A DNA stretch of 64,000 nt from JADGHX01 sp035760965 (GCA_035760965.1 DASTRY010000035.1:62001-126000), one strand, 5' to 3'; shown: positions 7,979 to 16,896, numbered from the stretch's first letter. Program-made: numbers and translations. Notes: generated by a model from the sequence alone, not told the origin.

Positions 7979-9199
7979 TCAGGGCCGCTCTTCGCTGGAA
8001 CCGTCGTGCGCCAGAATCTCGCGGCGTTCTTCGGGCGAGAATCCCAGGCTGGCGAGAATCTCGTCGCCGTGTTCGCCGAGGCGCGGCGGCGGCTCGTCCA
8101 CGTCCGGCCGGTCGCTGCCGAAGAGGAACCCCGCGTTGATGACCGCGACGTCCTCGCGTTCGGGCAGATTCGGCACGCGCAGGGGCAGCTTCACCGAACG
8201 CGCCTCGAGGCCCGGCAGCGCGACCGCCTCGGCCACCTCCCGCACCATTCCGCAAGGAATGCCGGCGGCACTGAGCTTCGCCTCCCAGGCAGCCGCCGCG
8301 TCTTCCTTGAACACGGCTTGCAGTTCCGCCTGCATTTCTGCCGCGTGCTGCTTGCGCAGCTCGATGTCCCGAAATCGGGGGTCGGTGAGCCAGCGCTCGC
8401 ACCCGAGCGCGCGCGCCAGTGCCTCGAACTGATTCTGCTGGACGACGCCGAGCGAGATCTGTCGCCCGTCGCGCGTCGTGAAGAGCGCCGCGGTGGGCTG
8501 TCCGCTGAAACCGGTGTTGCCGGTGCGCGCCGGCGGCTTCCCGGTGACGAGGTACGGCACGGCGGCCGAGGCCATGAACGCGAGGCTCGCATCGAACATC
8601 GCGACATCGATGTATTCGCCGGCACCCGTGCGTTCGCGGCGGAAGAGGGCAGCGAGGATCGCGAACGCCGCGGTCTGACCGGTGAGCGTATCGACCACCG
8701 GAAATCCCACGCGCATCGGCGCATCTCCCGCGAGACCGCCGAGCGTCATCATGCCGCTGGTCGCCTGCACGATGTTGTCGATGGCGGGCCAGTCGCGCCG
8801 CGGTCCATCCTGGCCATAGCCGGACACCGAGCAGTACACGATGCGCGGCTGGATCGCGCGCACGACGTCGTACCCGAAGCCAAGTCGCGCCATCACGCCG
8901 GGACGGAAGTTCTCGAGCAGCACGTCCGCCGTGGCGATCAGCCGGCGCGCCGCCTCGCGTGCGGCCGGACGCTTCAAATCGAGCGCGATGGACTTCTTGC
9001 CTGCGTTGGCGGCGATGAACGCCGGCGCCATGCCGTCGTAGCGACGGTCGTTGCCGTAGTAACGCATCGCGTCCCCGCGACCGGGCGCCTCGATTTTGAT
9101 CACCTCGGCGCCGAGCAGTCGCAACAGGTGCGAGGCGTACGGTCCCGCCATGACATGGCTGAAGTCCGCGACGCGAATCCCTTCAAGCGGCAGGCTCAT
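7979..9199 (-). CDS. Family III CoA-transferase (CaiB/BaiF type)
   Basis: A 406-residue enzyme of the formyl-CoA/carnitine CoA-transferase family, which moves CoA from an acyl-CoA donor to a free acid. It begins LEGIRVADFSHVMAGPYASHLLRLLGAEVIKIEAP, the standard N-terminus, with ALDLKRPAAREAARRL and ADVLLENFRPGVMARLGFGY following. The YIDVAMFD segment carries the Asp at the place where these enzymes form their aspartyl-CoA intermediate. The small domain has RTGNTGFSGQPTAALF. ATG at 9199 is chosen over a GTG two codons earlier; GAGGTG precedes it. The start overlaps the TRAP binding-protein gene by 17 bases. It is the last gene of the eight-gene operon, so it probably activates the acid imported by the TRAP system. 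Confidence 0.88.
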   Translation of the reverse strand: MSLPLEGIRVADFSHVMAGPYASHLLRLLGAEVIKIEAPGRGDAMRYYGNDRRYDGMAPAFIAANAGKKSIALDLKRPAAREAARRLIATADVLLENFRPGVMARLGFGYDVVRAIQPRIVYCSVSGYGQDGPRRDWPAIDNIVQATSGMMTLGGLAGDAPMRVGFPVVDTLTGQTAAFAILAALFRRERTGAGEYIDVAMFDASLAFMASAAVPYLVTGKPPARTGNTGFSGQPTAALFTTRDGRQISLGVVQQNQFEALARALGCERWLTDPRFRDIELRKQHAAEMQAELQAVFKEDAAAAWEAKLSAAGIPCGMVREVAEAVALPGLEARSVKLPLRVPNLPEREDVAVINAGFLFGSDRPDVDEPPPRLGEHGDEILASLGFSPEERREILAHDGSSEERP

Positions 9200-10241
9200 G
9201 CGCACCTCGTTCGCAAGTCACACGTCCATCCGTCGCGATTCCGGCGGCGATCGCGCGCGCGCGGTGGAATGTCGGCATGCCGTCGATGCCGAAGCGATCG
9301 AGCGCCTGCGCGCGCTTGCGCGCATCGCGCTCGTATACGGCCTCGAAACGCTGCTGATCGGCGGCCGGCATCTCCGTGAACACGACGCCTTTCTCATGTC
9401 CGGTGCGCTCGCCGGCACGGTTGGCGGCGCCCACCTCGTCGGACAGCGCCTGCTCCCAGACGGCGATGCCCGCTTCGAGGATGCGCTGCTCGGCCGGGTC
9501 GAGCGCAGCCCAGCGACGCGAGCTCATCGCTCGCGCCGCGTACGCGCCGCGCGGAATCGCGATGGTGTTGAAGTAGTGCGCGACTTCCGCGAAGTGCAGC
9601 GACTTCAGCGTGTCCGCCGGCGCGACGACGCCATCGATCACGCCCTTCGCGAGCGCCGAATAGACTTCACCCATCGGCATGTCGACAGGGTCCGCGCCGA
9701 GGTCTTCGAGCACCTTGAGCAGCTCGGAGGGTGCGCGCAGGCGCAGTCCGCGCAGATCCTCCAAGCTGCGCACCGGACGCTCCCGCGTGACGATGCCGGG
9801 CAGGTTGCCACCCTGCACGGCCAGGATTTTCAAGCCGTGCAGCTCGCGCGCGAACTCCGGCTCCGCCGCGGTGAGGCACCGGTACAGCGCGATTTGCTGC
9901 TCGAAGGTGCGCGCACCGCCGTAGAAGCCCGATTGCGCGCGGATCAACTGCGTGCCGCCACGCGAGTAGATGGGCGTGATGAGTCCGATGTCGGCCACCT
10001 CGTGCCGCAGCTCGGTGAGCGATTGCTCGGAGGACAGCAACGAGCCGGACCAGTACGCGCGAATGCGCAGCTTTCCGTGCGACTCTGCTTCGACCCACTT
10101 CATCCAGCGAATATCGGCGCGGCTGAAGGGATGATTCGGGCTGTACGGGCTGGCGTAGGTCAGCACGGTGACGCCTTCCGGGAGCGGCTGCGTGCTGCAG
10201 GCGACGAGCGCGAGCGCGCCGAGCAGGGCGAGCACTCTCAT
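9183..10241 (-). CDS. dctP: TRAP transporter substrate-binding lipoprotein (DctP family)
   Basis: A 352-residue extracytoplasmic solute receptor. The N-terminus is a short lipoprotein signal ending LVAC with Cys at residue 15, so the receptor is membrane-tethered rather than free in the periplasm. The DctP fold is recognisable from MKWVEAESHGKLRIRAYWSGSLL, ELRHEVADIGLITP, GLRLRAPSELLKVLEDLGADPVDMPMGEVYSALAKGVIDGVVAP and the HYFNT block. The Arg in LRLRAPS is where the family usually binds the substrate carboxylate. ATG at 10241 overlaps the stop of the upstream dehydratase gene (ATGA). Its membrane partners are encoded 5-6 kb upstream in the same operon, split from it by CoA enzymes. Confidence 0.88.
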   Translation of the reverse strand: MRVLALLGALALVACSTQPLPEGVTVLTYASPYSPNHPFSRADIRWMKWVEAESHGKLRIRAYWSGSLLSSEQSLTELRHEVADIGLITPIYSRGGTQLIRAQSGFYGGARTFEQQIALYRCLTAAEPEFARELHGLKILAVQGGNLPGIVTRERPVRSLEDLRGLRLRAPSELLKVLEDLGADPVDMPMGEVYSALAKGVIDGVVAPADTLKSLHFAEVAHYFNTIAIPRGAYAARAMSSRRWAALDPAEQRILEAGIAVWEQALSDEVGAANRAGERTGHEKGVVFTEMPAADQQRFEAVYERDARKRAQALDRFGIDGMPTFHRARAIAAGIATDGRVTCERGAHEPAA

Positions 10242-11536
10242 GCCAGTCCCTCCGCCGCGAGGAAGTCCCCGACGTGCTGGACCATTCGTTCGTGACTCCA
10301 TCCCTGTGCATCGACCATGTCCGCAGACAGCATGAGCGTGGGTACGCCGGCTTCCTCCAGCGCGTGACGTGTGAGCAGAGTGCCCGACTGTGACAACCGA
10401 TTGTCGGGCGGCACGAGCATCACGGCCGCATCGATCCCGCAGCGGCGCGCCTCGCTGACCATCCAGCCGCTCATCCAGGGCGGTAGATGTAGCACTTCGT
10501 TCATGGAGCAGATGCGGCTCGCGAGCGCGTGCAACGGTCGCCCGTGCAGCTCGCGAATGTATTGCGGGCCGGCGAACGGCATGTACATCGACCAGACGAA
10601 TACCGCGCCGTAGCGTTCTTCGAGGGCCGAGTAGAAGGACGTGTCGTGCCAGAGGCCTGCGCCGATCCACATGAGGCGGCTGCGCTCGTTGTGGCTGACG
10701 GCGGCGCCCTCCGCGATGCGCGCGGCCACCTCGTCGCGGAACCGCTTGGCGTGCGCGACCGCCCAGTCCGAGCCGCGATGCCATTGCGGGATCATCGTGT
10801 TGGGCATCTGATCCGTAATCGAGACGGGGCACGGGCGCGCGGCGCCGATCATGCGTGCGGCTTCGTCGATGTAGCGCTCCTGTTCGTTGATCGCCTCCAT
10901 GAGGCGAACGAAGCGATCCATGTCGAAGCGCTTGCCGGTGCGCGCTTCGAGCAACGCGATCAGTTCGCGCATCTCGTTGACGAGCAGCTCGATGCGCTCG
11001 GGCTCGTACACGGTTTCCCAGTCGAAGGTTGATTTTTCGAACCAGCGCGGGTCCTTGTGCGTCCACGCGGGGGCTTCGAGCGGGAAGAACTCGCTGCCGA
11101 GCGCGCGCGCCCATTGGCTGAACACGTGCTCGATGCAGTCGCACGTGAGGCGCGCGACCAGAACCGTCGGGCGAGGCAGACCGCCCCATGGTGCGGTCTG
11201 CGGGTCGTTGTCGAGCGTGCAGGCGAGGCCGAGCGAGCAATAGCGGCAGCTGTTCGCGGGATAGCCGAGGCGCTCCAGCGTCTGGAAGTAGCGGGGCGAG
11301 AGCTGCTTTGCCGAGATGTACGCGGCCCACCACTGATTCGTGATGAGGGGAATGTCCATCGCGTGAAAGATCTCGTGCGGCGTGTCGGCCTGCGCGATGG
11401 CGAAGGGCTCGCCGGCATCGATGACACGACGCTTTAGCTCCGCGACGTACGCTCTTTGATACGCCGTCGCGGCAGTGGTGGACTCGAGCTGCTTGCGGCT
11501 GCGGCGGTCGGTGGTTGCAGAAGAACGGGCGGTCAT
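10238..11536 (-). CDS. 2-hydroxyacyl-CoA dehydratase family protein (HgdB/FldB-like)
   Basis: A 432-residue protein related to 2-hydroxyacyl-CoA dehydratase and benzoyl-CoA reductase subunits, which use a Cys-bound [4Fe-4S] cluster for radical removal of water from acyl-CoAs. Cysteines cluster in NSCRYCSLGLACTL and LTCDCIEHVFSQWA, with a later one in ICSMNEVLHLPPWM. Features of the family include NEQERYIDEAARM, the second-domain MWIGAGLWHD and the final VPTLMLSADMVDAQGWS region. Known enzymes need a separate ATP-driven activator of the ASKHA type, and none is encoded in this window. It overlaps both neighbours by four bases. A second, smaller subunit is encoded at 14016-15071, giving a plausible heterodimer. 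Confidence 0.78.
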   Translation of the reverse strand: MTARSSATTDRRSRKQLESTTAATAYQRAYVAELKRRVIDAGEPFAIAQADTPHEIFHAMDIPLITNQWWAAYISAKQLSPRYFQTLERLGYPANSCRYCSLGLACTLDNDPQTAPWGGLPRPTVLVARLTCDCIEHVFSQWARALGSEFFPLEAPAWTHKDPRWFEKSTFDWETVYEPERIELLVNEMRELIALLEARTGKRFDMDRFVRLMEAINEQERYIDEAARMIGAARPCPVSITDQMPNTMIPQWHRGSDWAVAHAKRFRDEVAARIAEGAAVSHNERSRLMWIGAGLWHDTSFYSALEERYGAVFVWSMYMPFAGPQYIRELHGRPLHALASRICSMNEVLHLPPWMSGWMVSEARRCGIDAAVMLVPPDNRLSQSGTLLTRHALEEAGVPTLMLSADMVDAQGWSHERMVQHVGDFLAAEGLA

Positions 11537-13932
11537 CGAAATACTCCGAGCGCGGCGAGCTCCGCCAAGCGCTCTTCAGTCAGCGCGCACAGCTCGCGTG
11601 CAATGGGCTCGTTGTGCTCGCCTATCTTGGGCGCGCGGTACGGCCGAACGGGGCTGCGCGAGAACGTGAACGGGGTGCGGACGTGTCCGAAAGAGCCGAA
11701 ATGCGGATGATCCAGCGCCGTCAGGGCGCCGCGATGCGCGATCTGTGGGTCGCGCTCGATGAGGTCCTCGATGTCCTGGACGACGCCAGCGGCGATGCCG
11801 CGCGTCTGCAGTGTTTCGGCGAGCGCGACGTCGGATTGCGTGCGCGTCCAGTCGGCGAGCACCGTGTCACGGTCGGCGCGTTTCATGCTGGGATTCATTT
11901 GTGCGATTTGGCAGAGCGCACGCCAATCCGCTTCCGTGTGCAGGGTGATCGCGATCCAACGGTCATCGCCGGCAGTGGGGTATACGCCTTGGTGGAAGAC
12001 CGAAGGGTCGTCGTTGCCCGTGCGCGCGGGTCGTGCGCCGGCAGCTGCAGCGGCGATCGCGTCGTACATCTGCTGAACGCAGATTTCGTACATGGCGGCG
12101 TCGATGTGGCAGCCGCGGCCGGTTGCGCGGCGATGGGTGAGCGCGGCTGCCGCGGCGGCGGCCATCACGTAAGGCACGATGACGTCGCCGTAGGGCACGG
12201 CGCCGGGAATCACGGGGTCGCGATCGGGCCAGCCGGTGAGGAACGTGCGACCGGAGAGTGCCGCGCCGGTGCCATCCACACCCCACTCCTGCGCGAGCGG
12301 GCCGGTCTGACCGAAGACACTGCCGGACACCATGATCAGCTCGGGACGGCGCTGCGCGAGGCGCTCGTAATCGAGGCCAAGCTTCGCCATGGTGCCGGGC
12401 GAGAAGTTCTCGACGATGACGTCGGCCCAATCGAGCAGCGGGTTCAACACCTCGCGGCTCGCGGGCTGCTTGAGATCGAGCGCGAGGCTGCGCTTGGACG
12501 TATTGAGATGCGCAAACCAGGGCTTGTCGTCGAGCCGATCGGCCCGCGAGCCCGTGACCTGAACGTCGAGGCGCGAGAGGCACGGGCGCGTGCGTGACTC
12601 GATTTTGATGACGTCGCAGCCGAGGTCGCCAAGGATCTTGGTCGTGATCGAGCCGACGAGCGCCCATGAGAAGTCGAGCACGCGAACGCCGGCAAGCGGA
12701 CCGGGGCGGCGCTGGGCTGCAAGCGCGGCGGCGGAGGTGTGAGACGCGTCGCCCGTGTGCGCGCTGCTGGAGGCGCGAAGGGTGCTGATCGGGTGCTCGG
12801 GCGAGGTGCTGGGCGTGTCGGCGCCGGCGATCGACCGCGCGGACGCGCTGCCCTGCACGCCGATGGCGCTGATTGCGTGGGCGCTGTTGTGCGCGGCGCC
12901 GCGCTCGGTGCCACTGGGCTGCGTCTTCGCGACGTGCGCGTCTTGGTCTGCCGCGTCGACGTGGTGAAACCGGACGAAACGGCCGGGCCGACGCTGCGCG
13001 CCGTGCCCGACCCAGAACTCTCGCGCCGCGAGGTGCGGATCGGCCAGCACATCCGCCGGCTCCGCGACGACCGTCGCGTTGATCCCGCGCCGGCGTCCTT
13101 CGCTCGCGATTTCGGCACGGGTCCGCGTGCGGAAGAAGGCCTCGATCGCCGCTTCCCACGACGCGCGCGTCGCGGGATCGAGCGTCGAGCGGTTGTACGT
13201 CGTCCAATCCGTCCCGCGTAGCGGGTTCGCGAGTCCCGACTCGTCGATCCAGTCGCTCAACGCCTGATTCGCCGGCGCGCCGAAACGGCCTGTCATCAGC
13301 GAGTGAAAGCAGAACCCGTCCGCGAGCGGCCAGATACACCGCACCGTCGCGCGACCGTAGTTGAGCGCGCCGCCGACACGATGCAGCTTGCGCCGATCGA
13401 ACTGCCACACGAGCACGCCGTTCACGTTGCGCGAGAACGCGACCTCTTGAATGGAGACATCGACGTGTTGGCCGAGCCCGCTCGAGCTGCGTTCGTAAAA
13501 CGCCGCCATCGCTCCCGCGGCTGCGGCCATATCGGCGTGGAACCCGCAGGCGTCGAGCGCTTCCTTGACCGGCGCCCGATCCGGATCGCCCGTGACCCGG
13601 AGCGTGCCGCCCATAGCGGATGCGACGAGCTCCGATCCGCGCCAATGCGCGCGCGGCCCGTCGCTGCCGAAGGGTGTGACGGAAACGTGAATGAGCGAGG
13701 GGTATTGCGCTTCGAGCCGCGCGCGGGAGAAACCGGCGCGCTCCAAGGCGTGCGTGCCGACGCGGTCGATGAGGAAGTCCGCGCCGGACAGCCGTTGCTC
13801 GAGCGAATCCAACGTGACAGCGAGCACTCGCGCGCCGAACGATTGCAGCAGGCGGACGAGCGCACCACGGGAAGCCGTGGCATCGGGCGCAGCGTCCAAC
13901 GCGACGACCGTCGTACCCTCAAGGACGTTCAC
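11533..13932 (-). CDS. Tandem (two-domain) family III CoA-transferase
   Basis: A 799-residue protein made of two CaiB/BaiF-type halves. The first (about 1-340) is slightly shortened at the N-terminus but keeps GFSRARLEAQYPSLIHVSVTPFG and the GQHVDVSIQE segment. The second (about 415-799) is complete, from GPLAGVRVLDFSWALVGS to the C-terminal NEPIAREL. A Ser/Ala/Thr/His-rich linker of about 70 residues joins them. Where the single-domain paralogue at 7979 has VAMFD, both halves have Glu as the last residue (SIQE, AMYE); the latter wording also occurs in CaiB, so inactivity should not be assumed. The ATG at 13932 lies beside a decayed duplicate of its own start. The stop overlaps the next gene by four bases. 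Confidence 0.85.
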   Translation of the reverse strand: MNVLEGTTVVALDAAPDATASRGALVRLLQSFGARVLAVTLDSLEQRLSGADFLIDRVGTHALERAGFSRARLEAQYPSLIHVSVTPFGSDGPRAHWRGSELVASAMGGTLRVTGDPDRAPVKEALDACGFHADMAAAAGAMAAFYERSSSGLGQHVDVSIQEVAFSRNVNGVLVWQFDRRKLHRVGGALNYGRATVRCIWPLADGFCFHSLMTGRFGAPANQALSDWIDESGLANPLRGTDWTTYNRSTLDPATRASWEAAIEAFFRTRTRAEIASEGRRRGINATVVAEPADVLADPHLAAREFWVGHGAQRRPGRFVRFHHVDAADQDAHVAKTQPSGTERGAAHNSAHAISAIGVQGSASARSIAGADTPSTSPEHPISTLRASSSAHTGDASHTSAAALAAQRRPGPLAGVRVLDFSWALVGSITTKILGDLGCDVIKIESRTRPCLSRLDVQVTGSRADRLDDKPWFAHLNTSKRSLALDLKQPASREVLNPLLDWADVIVENFSPGTMAKLGLDYERLAQRRPELIMVSGSVFGQTGPLAQEWGVDGTGAALSGRTFLTGWPDRDPVIPGAVPYGDVIVPYVMAAAAAAALTHRRATGRGCHIDAAMYEICVQQMYDAIAAAAAGARPARTGNDDPSVFHQGVYPTAGDDRWIAITLHTEADWRALCQIAQMNPSMKRADRDTVLADWTRTQSDVALAETLQTRGIAAGVVQDIEDLIERDPQIAHRGALTALDHPHFGSFGHVRTPFTFSRSPVRPYRAPKIGEHNEPIARELCALTEERLAELAALGVFR

Positions 13933-14029
13933 ATTGCGCTCCCTTCAGCTCGTCCGCGGAGCACCCGACGCGCTCCAGCGCAGCGGCGCCTGCGTTCGAC
14001 GCGCACGTCGTTCCCTCAAGGACGTTCAC
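13919..14029 (-). pseudogene. Remnant of a ~97-bp junction duplication (dehydratase end + CoA-transferase start)
   Basis: The stretch ACGTTCAC...CTCCCTTCAG occurs at 13916 and again at 14013. Read on the minus strand from the GTG at 14029, the remnant begins VNVLEGTT, matching the start MNVLEGTT of the CoA-transferase, and ends LERVGCSADELKGAQCERP-stop, matching LERIKRFADELKGARRERP-stop of the upstream dehydratase. It is therefore a tandem copy of the gene junction, now diverged. It occupies the only gap in an otherwise overlapping operon, and the 36-codon frame is not expected to be a working gene. Confidence 0.7.
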
Positions 14030-15071
14030 GGCGTGCTCCCTTCAGTTCGTCGGCAAAGCGCTTGATGCGCTCCAGTGTGTCGGGTCCTGCATCCCACGCC
14101 TGACGCGTCAGCAGCAGCGTTGGAATCCCAGCGCGCTCGAGCGCGCGCACCTGCGCGGGCATTTCCCACACGAGCGTCTCGTCCTCTTCGATCATCCAAA
14201 CGAGCACGCCGTCCGCGCGCACTGCTCGGGCCTCATCCACGAGCGCTTCCGGCGCTTGCATCAGCAACTGCGCCGTGTTCCTTCGCAGATGATGGCGGAC
14301 GGCGATGTCCTCGAACGTGCAGCTCGGCCCAATGACACTCGGCGTCTCCAGGAAGCGCGCGTCGTTTAGTTCGCGGACGACCGCCACGCCCTGCGCTTCG
14401 AGCGCGAGATGCAGCCGCTCGTCGGGCGGTGTGCTGCCCGCGAGCAGAACGCGCGCGGCGGGCGTCGCCCTCGGTAGTCCGCGCAGCGTCTCCCTTGCAC
14501 TCGCCTCGAAATCGGAGCTCCAATCGCCGGCTGCGGCGCGTGCCATGGCGTGGATCGCGCTACCGTGCGGCGGATTCGGCTCGAGCCGCAGTGCGCTCAG
14601 CTCCGCAAGGAATGCGCTACGCCGTGTAACCACCTCCGCAGCCGCTGTCAGCTTCGTCGAGTCGGAGCCCAGCTCCTGCGCCAGTCTCACGGTGGCCGCC
14701 AGGGTATATGCGCTGCTCGTCTGCCGCCCGATGTTCGCCACGTCGTACATGATCGGCCGCGGACCATCGCAGAGCCCGCGCCGCTGCAACTCGCAGATGT
14801 AGTAGTACAACCTCTGCGCACTATCATCCGAGCGCGGTAGAACGACGGCGTCGACGAACGCCAGCGACCCGTCGAGCCACTGCTCGGCAATCGAGCGAAC
14901 GTCGGGCATGAACGCGCGTTCGACGAATTCGTCCGCGCGAGGCGTCACGTGCCCGGCCCGGCCGCTCAAGCGCAGCGGACGAGCGCCGGCGGCAAGGATC
15001 AGCTCGACCGGCACGTCGCTACCGACATAGCCGACGGTTCGTCCATTGCTTGCGAGATCGATTGCCGTCAT
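14016..15071 (-). CDS. 2-hydroxyacyl-CoA dehydratase family protein (smaller subunit)
   Basis: A 351-residue protein of the same family as the 432-residue product at 10238. It opens with GRTVGYVGSDVPVELILAAGARPLRLSG, the conserved first strand and the loop that binds the CoA partner, then has AFVDAVVLPRSDDSAQRLYYYICELQRRG and PIMYDVANIGRQTSSAYTL. The second half has ARVLLAGSTPPDERLHLALEAQG and GIPTLLLTRQAWDAG. Few cysteines are present (in YYYICE, RGLCDG and GPSCTF), fewer than in cluster-binding subunits of characterised enzymes, so its cluster content is uncertain. ATG at 15071 overlaps the TRAP large-permease stop (ATGA). It probably pairs with the other dehydratase-like protein. Confidence 0.75.
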   Translation of the reverse strand: MTAIDLASNGRTVGYVGSDVPVELILAAGARPLRLSGRAGHVTPRADEFVERAFMPDVRSIAEQWLDGSLAFVDAVVLPRSDDSAQRLYYYICELQRRGLCDGPRPIMYDVANIGRQTSSAYTLAATVRLAQELGSDSTKLTAAAEVVTRRSAFLAELSALRLEPNPPHGSAIHAMARAAAGDWSSDFEASARETLRGLPRATPAARVLLAGSTPPDERLHLALEAQGVAVVRELNDARFLETPSVIGPSCTFEDIAVRHHLRRNTAQLLMQAPEALVDEARAVRADGVLVWMIEEDETLVWEMPAQVRALERAGIPTLLLTRQAWDAGPDTLERIKRFADELKGARRERP

Positions 15072-16360
15072 GTCGCAAGCCACTCCGGCAGCGCCAGCGC
15101 GAGCGCCGGCACCGCGATCAACAATGCGAGGTGCACGAAGTCCGCCGCGAGAAACGGCAACACGCCTTTGAAGATGCGCGACAGGGGCACATCGCGTGCC
15201 ATGCCTTGAATCACGTACAGGTTGATGCCGATCGGCGGATGCACGAAACCGATCTCCATGGTGCGCACGAGGAAGATGCCGAACCAAATCGGCGAGAGCC
15301 CGAGATTCGAGATGATGGGCAGGAGAATCGGCGTCGTCAGCAGCATGAGCGCGAGCCCATCCAGAATGGAGCCGAGCAAGAGCAGCACAACCGTGATGGC
15401 GACCAGCGCGACGACTCTGCCGCCCTCCAGCGCACCGACGAGCGCGGCGACATGCTCGGCGAGGCCCGTGACGCTCATGTACACCGAGAAGATGAGAGAC
15501 CCGATGATCACGACGTACAGCATGCCCGTCGTACGCAGCGTATCGGCGAGCGCGCCGCGCAGTGCAGGCCAGCTGAGCTTGCGACGCCACGCACACAGCG
15601 CGAGCGCGCCGAGTGCGCCGACCGACGCCGCCTCGGTCGGCGTGAACCAGCCGAGCCCGATGCCGCCCAGGACGACGACGATGAGGAACACGAGATCGGT
15701 CACGCGCGCGATGGCCGCGCGCCGTTCGTTCCAGCTCGCGCGCTCCATTGCCGGCGCGATCGATGGCCGCACGCGGCACAAGAGCACGATGGTCGCCATG
15801 TAGAAGAGCGATTGCGTGATCACGGGCACGATGGCCGCGGTGAAGAGTCTGCCGATGGACTGTTCCGCAAGAATTCCGAACACGATGAGCGCGCCCGACG
15901 GCGGAGTGAGCGACCCGAGCGTTCCGCCCGCGGCGATGGCGCCGGTCGCCAGCGCGTCGGAGTAGCCGCGGCGGCGCATCTCCGGCAATCCCACGAGCCC
16001 GATCGTGGCCGCGGTCGCGAGGCTCGAGCCGCTGATGGCGCCGAAGCCGGCGCATCCCGCGATGGAGGCGAGCGCGAGTCCGCCGCGGCGATGGCCGATC
16101 ACGCGCGCCGCCGCGTCGAAGAAGTCCCGGCTCGCGCCGGCCGCGAAGCACAGATGCGCCATGAGCAGGAACAGCGGCAGCACGCCGAGCTCGTAGCGCG
16201 AGACCGTATCGAAAAGGATCACGCCGGATTTGATCAGCGCCGGCTCGAGGCCGAGCGAGGCGGTGAGCCCGACGAGTCCCACGAGCCCCATCGCGACGCC
16301 AATCGGAATGCCGAGCGTCAGGAGCGCGATGAGGGCGAGGACTCCGATGACGCCGCTCAT
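15068..16360 (-). CDS. dctM: TRAP transporter large permease (DctM family)
   Basis: A 430-residue integral membrane protein, hydrophobic throughout, with about a dozen membrane segments. Family marks include TLGIPIGVAMGLVGLVGL at the start, the GFGAISGSSLATAATIGLVGLPEMRRRGY segment, AAGGTLGSLTPPSGALIVFGILAEQSIG and the late IGFVHPPIGINLYVIQGMA. These belong to the sodium-coupled transport domain that takes substrate from the DctP receptor. The ATG at 16360 is preceded by GGAGGAG and overlaps the small-permease stop by four bases; a start at 16429 would add an unrelated stretch. Confidence 0.92.
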   Translation of the reverse strand: MSGVIGVLALIALLTLGIPIGVAMGLVGLVGLTASLGLEPALIKSGVILFDTVSRYELGVLPLFLLMAHLCFAAGASRDFFDAAARVIGHRRGGLALASIAGCAGFGAISGSSLATAATIGLVGLPEMRRRGYSDALATGAIAAGGTLGSLTPPSGALIVFGILAEQSIGRLFTAAIVPVITQSLFYMATIVLLCRVRPSIAPAMERASWNERRAAIARVTDLVFLIVVVLGGIGLGWFTPTEAASVGALGALALCAWRRKLSWPALRGALADTLRTTGMLYVVIIGSLIFSVYMSVTGLAEHVAALVGALEGGRVVALVAITVVLLLLGSILDGLALMLLTTPILLPIISNLGLSPIWFGIFLVRTMEIGFVHPPIGINLYVIQGMARDVPLSRIFKGVLPFLAADFVHLALLIAVPALALALPEWLAT

Positions 16361-16896
16361 TGCTCCTCCGTACGCTGCGCGAATGCCCGATAGGCAAAGA
16401 CAGCGGCAATGACGATGAGCGCGAGGCACACTACCGCGCGTAACGGCCGGAACGGGAGGTGCAGCAGCTCGCTTTCTTCGTGCGCACCCCAGTGCTCGAT
16501 GGCGAGCCAGATGGCCGCGACCGCGAGCGCGGCGAAGAAGACGGCGGCGAGCAAATCGGCGAAACGCTGCAAGCGCCGCTTGGGCGTCGTGGGCAAGCGG
16601 GTGATCACGAGCCGCACGACGGCGTGTGACTTGGCGAGCGTGGCGGACACCATCGACACGGAGGCGGTGAGCAGGATCGCCGCCTGGATGATCTCGATGG
16701 CTCCGTGCAGAGGGATCCCGAGCTGCCGGCCGGCGACGGCGACCGCTTCCACCGCCATGGCGATGAGTAGACCCGCCGCGCCTATATAAAAGAGGGGGCT
16801 CAGGCGCGGGGGCCGCGCGGTGGCGTCGCTTGTCGCGGGTCGCGCGGATGTCCCGACGGCGGCGCGGTTGTGATCTCGCGAGGAGCTGTCACTCAT
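16357..16896 (-). CDS. dctQ: TRAP transporter small permease (DctQ family)
   Basis: A 179-residue protein with four membrane segments at about 36-55, 68-85, 114-134 and 151-170, the normal topology of DctQ subunits, which support the large permease. The middle region reads SMVSATLAKSHAVVRLVITRLP, matching the family's cytoplasmic turn. The N-terminal 30 residues are Ser/Ala/Arg-rich and poorly conserved. I chose the ATG at 16896 because it overlaps the upstream CapA stop as ATGA, like the other junctions of this operon; the ATG three codons earlier (16905) is the alternative. Confidence 0.82.
   Translation of the reverse strand: MSDSSSRDHNRAAVGTSARPATSDATARPPRLSPLFYIGAAGLLIAMAVEAVAVAGRQLGIPLHGAIEIIQAAILLTASVSMVSATLAKSHAVVRLVITRLPTTPKRRLQRFADLLAAVFFAALAVAAIWLAIEHWGAHEESELLHLPFRPLRAVVCLALIVIAAVFAYRAFAQRTEEQ

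Noticed and set aside
10242..11333. Apparent N-terminal extension of the TRAP binding lipoprotein
   Set aside because: The extra residues are an out-of-frame reading of the dehydratase gene; the lipoprotein signal begins at 10241 with an ATGA overlap.
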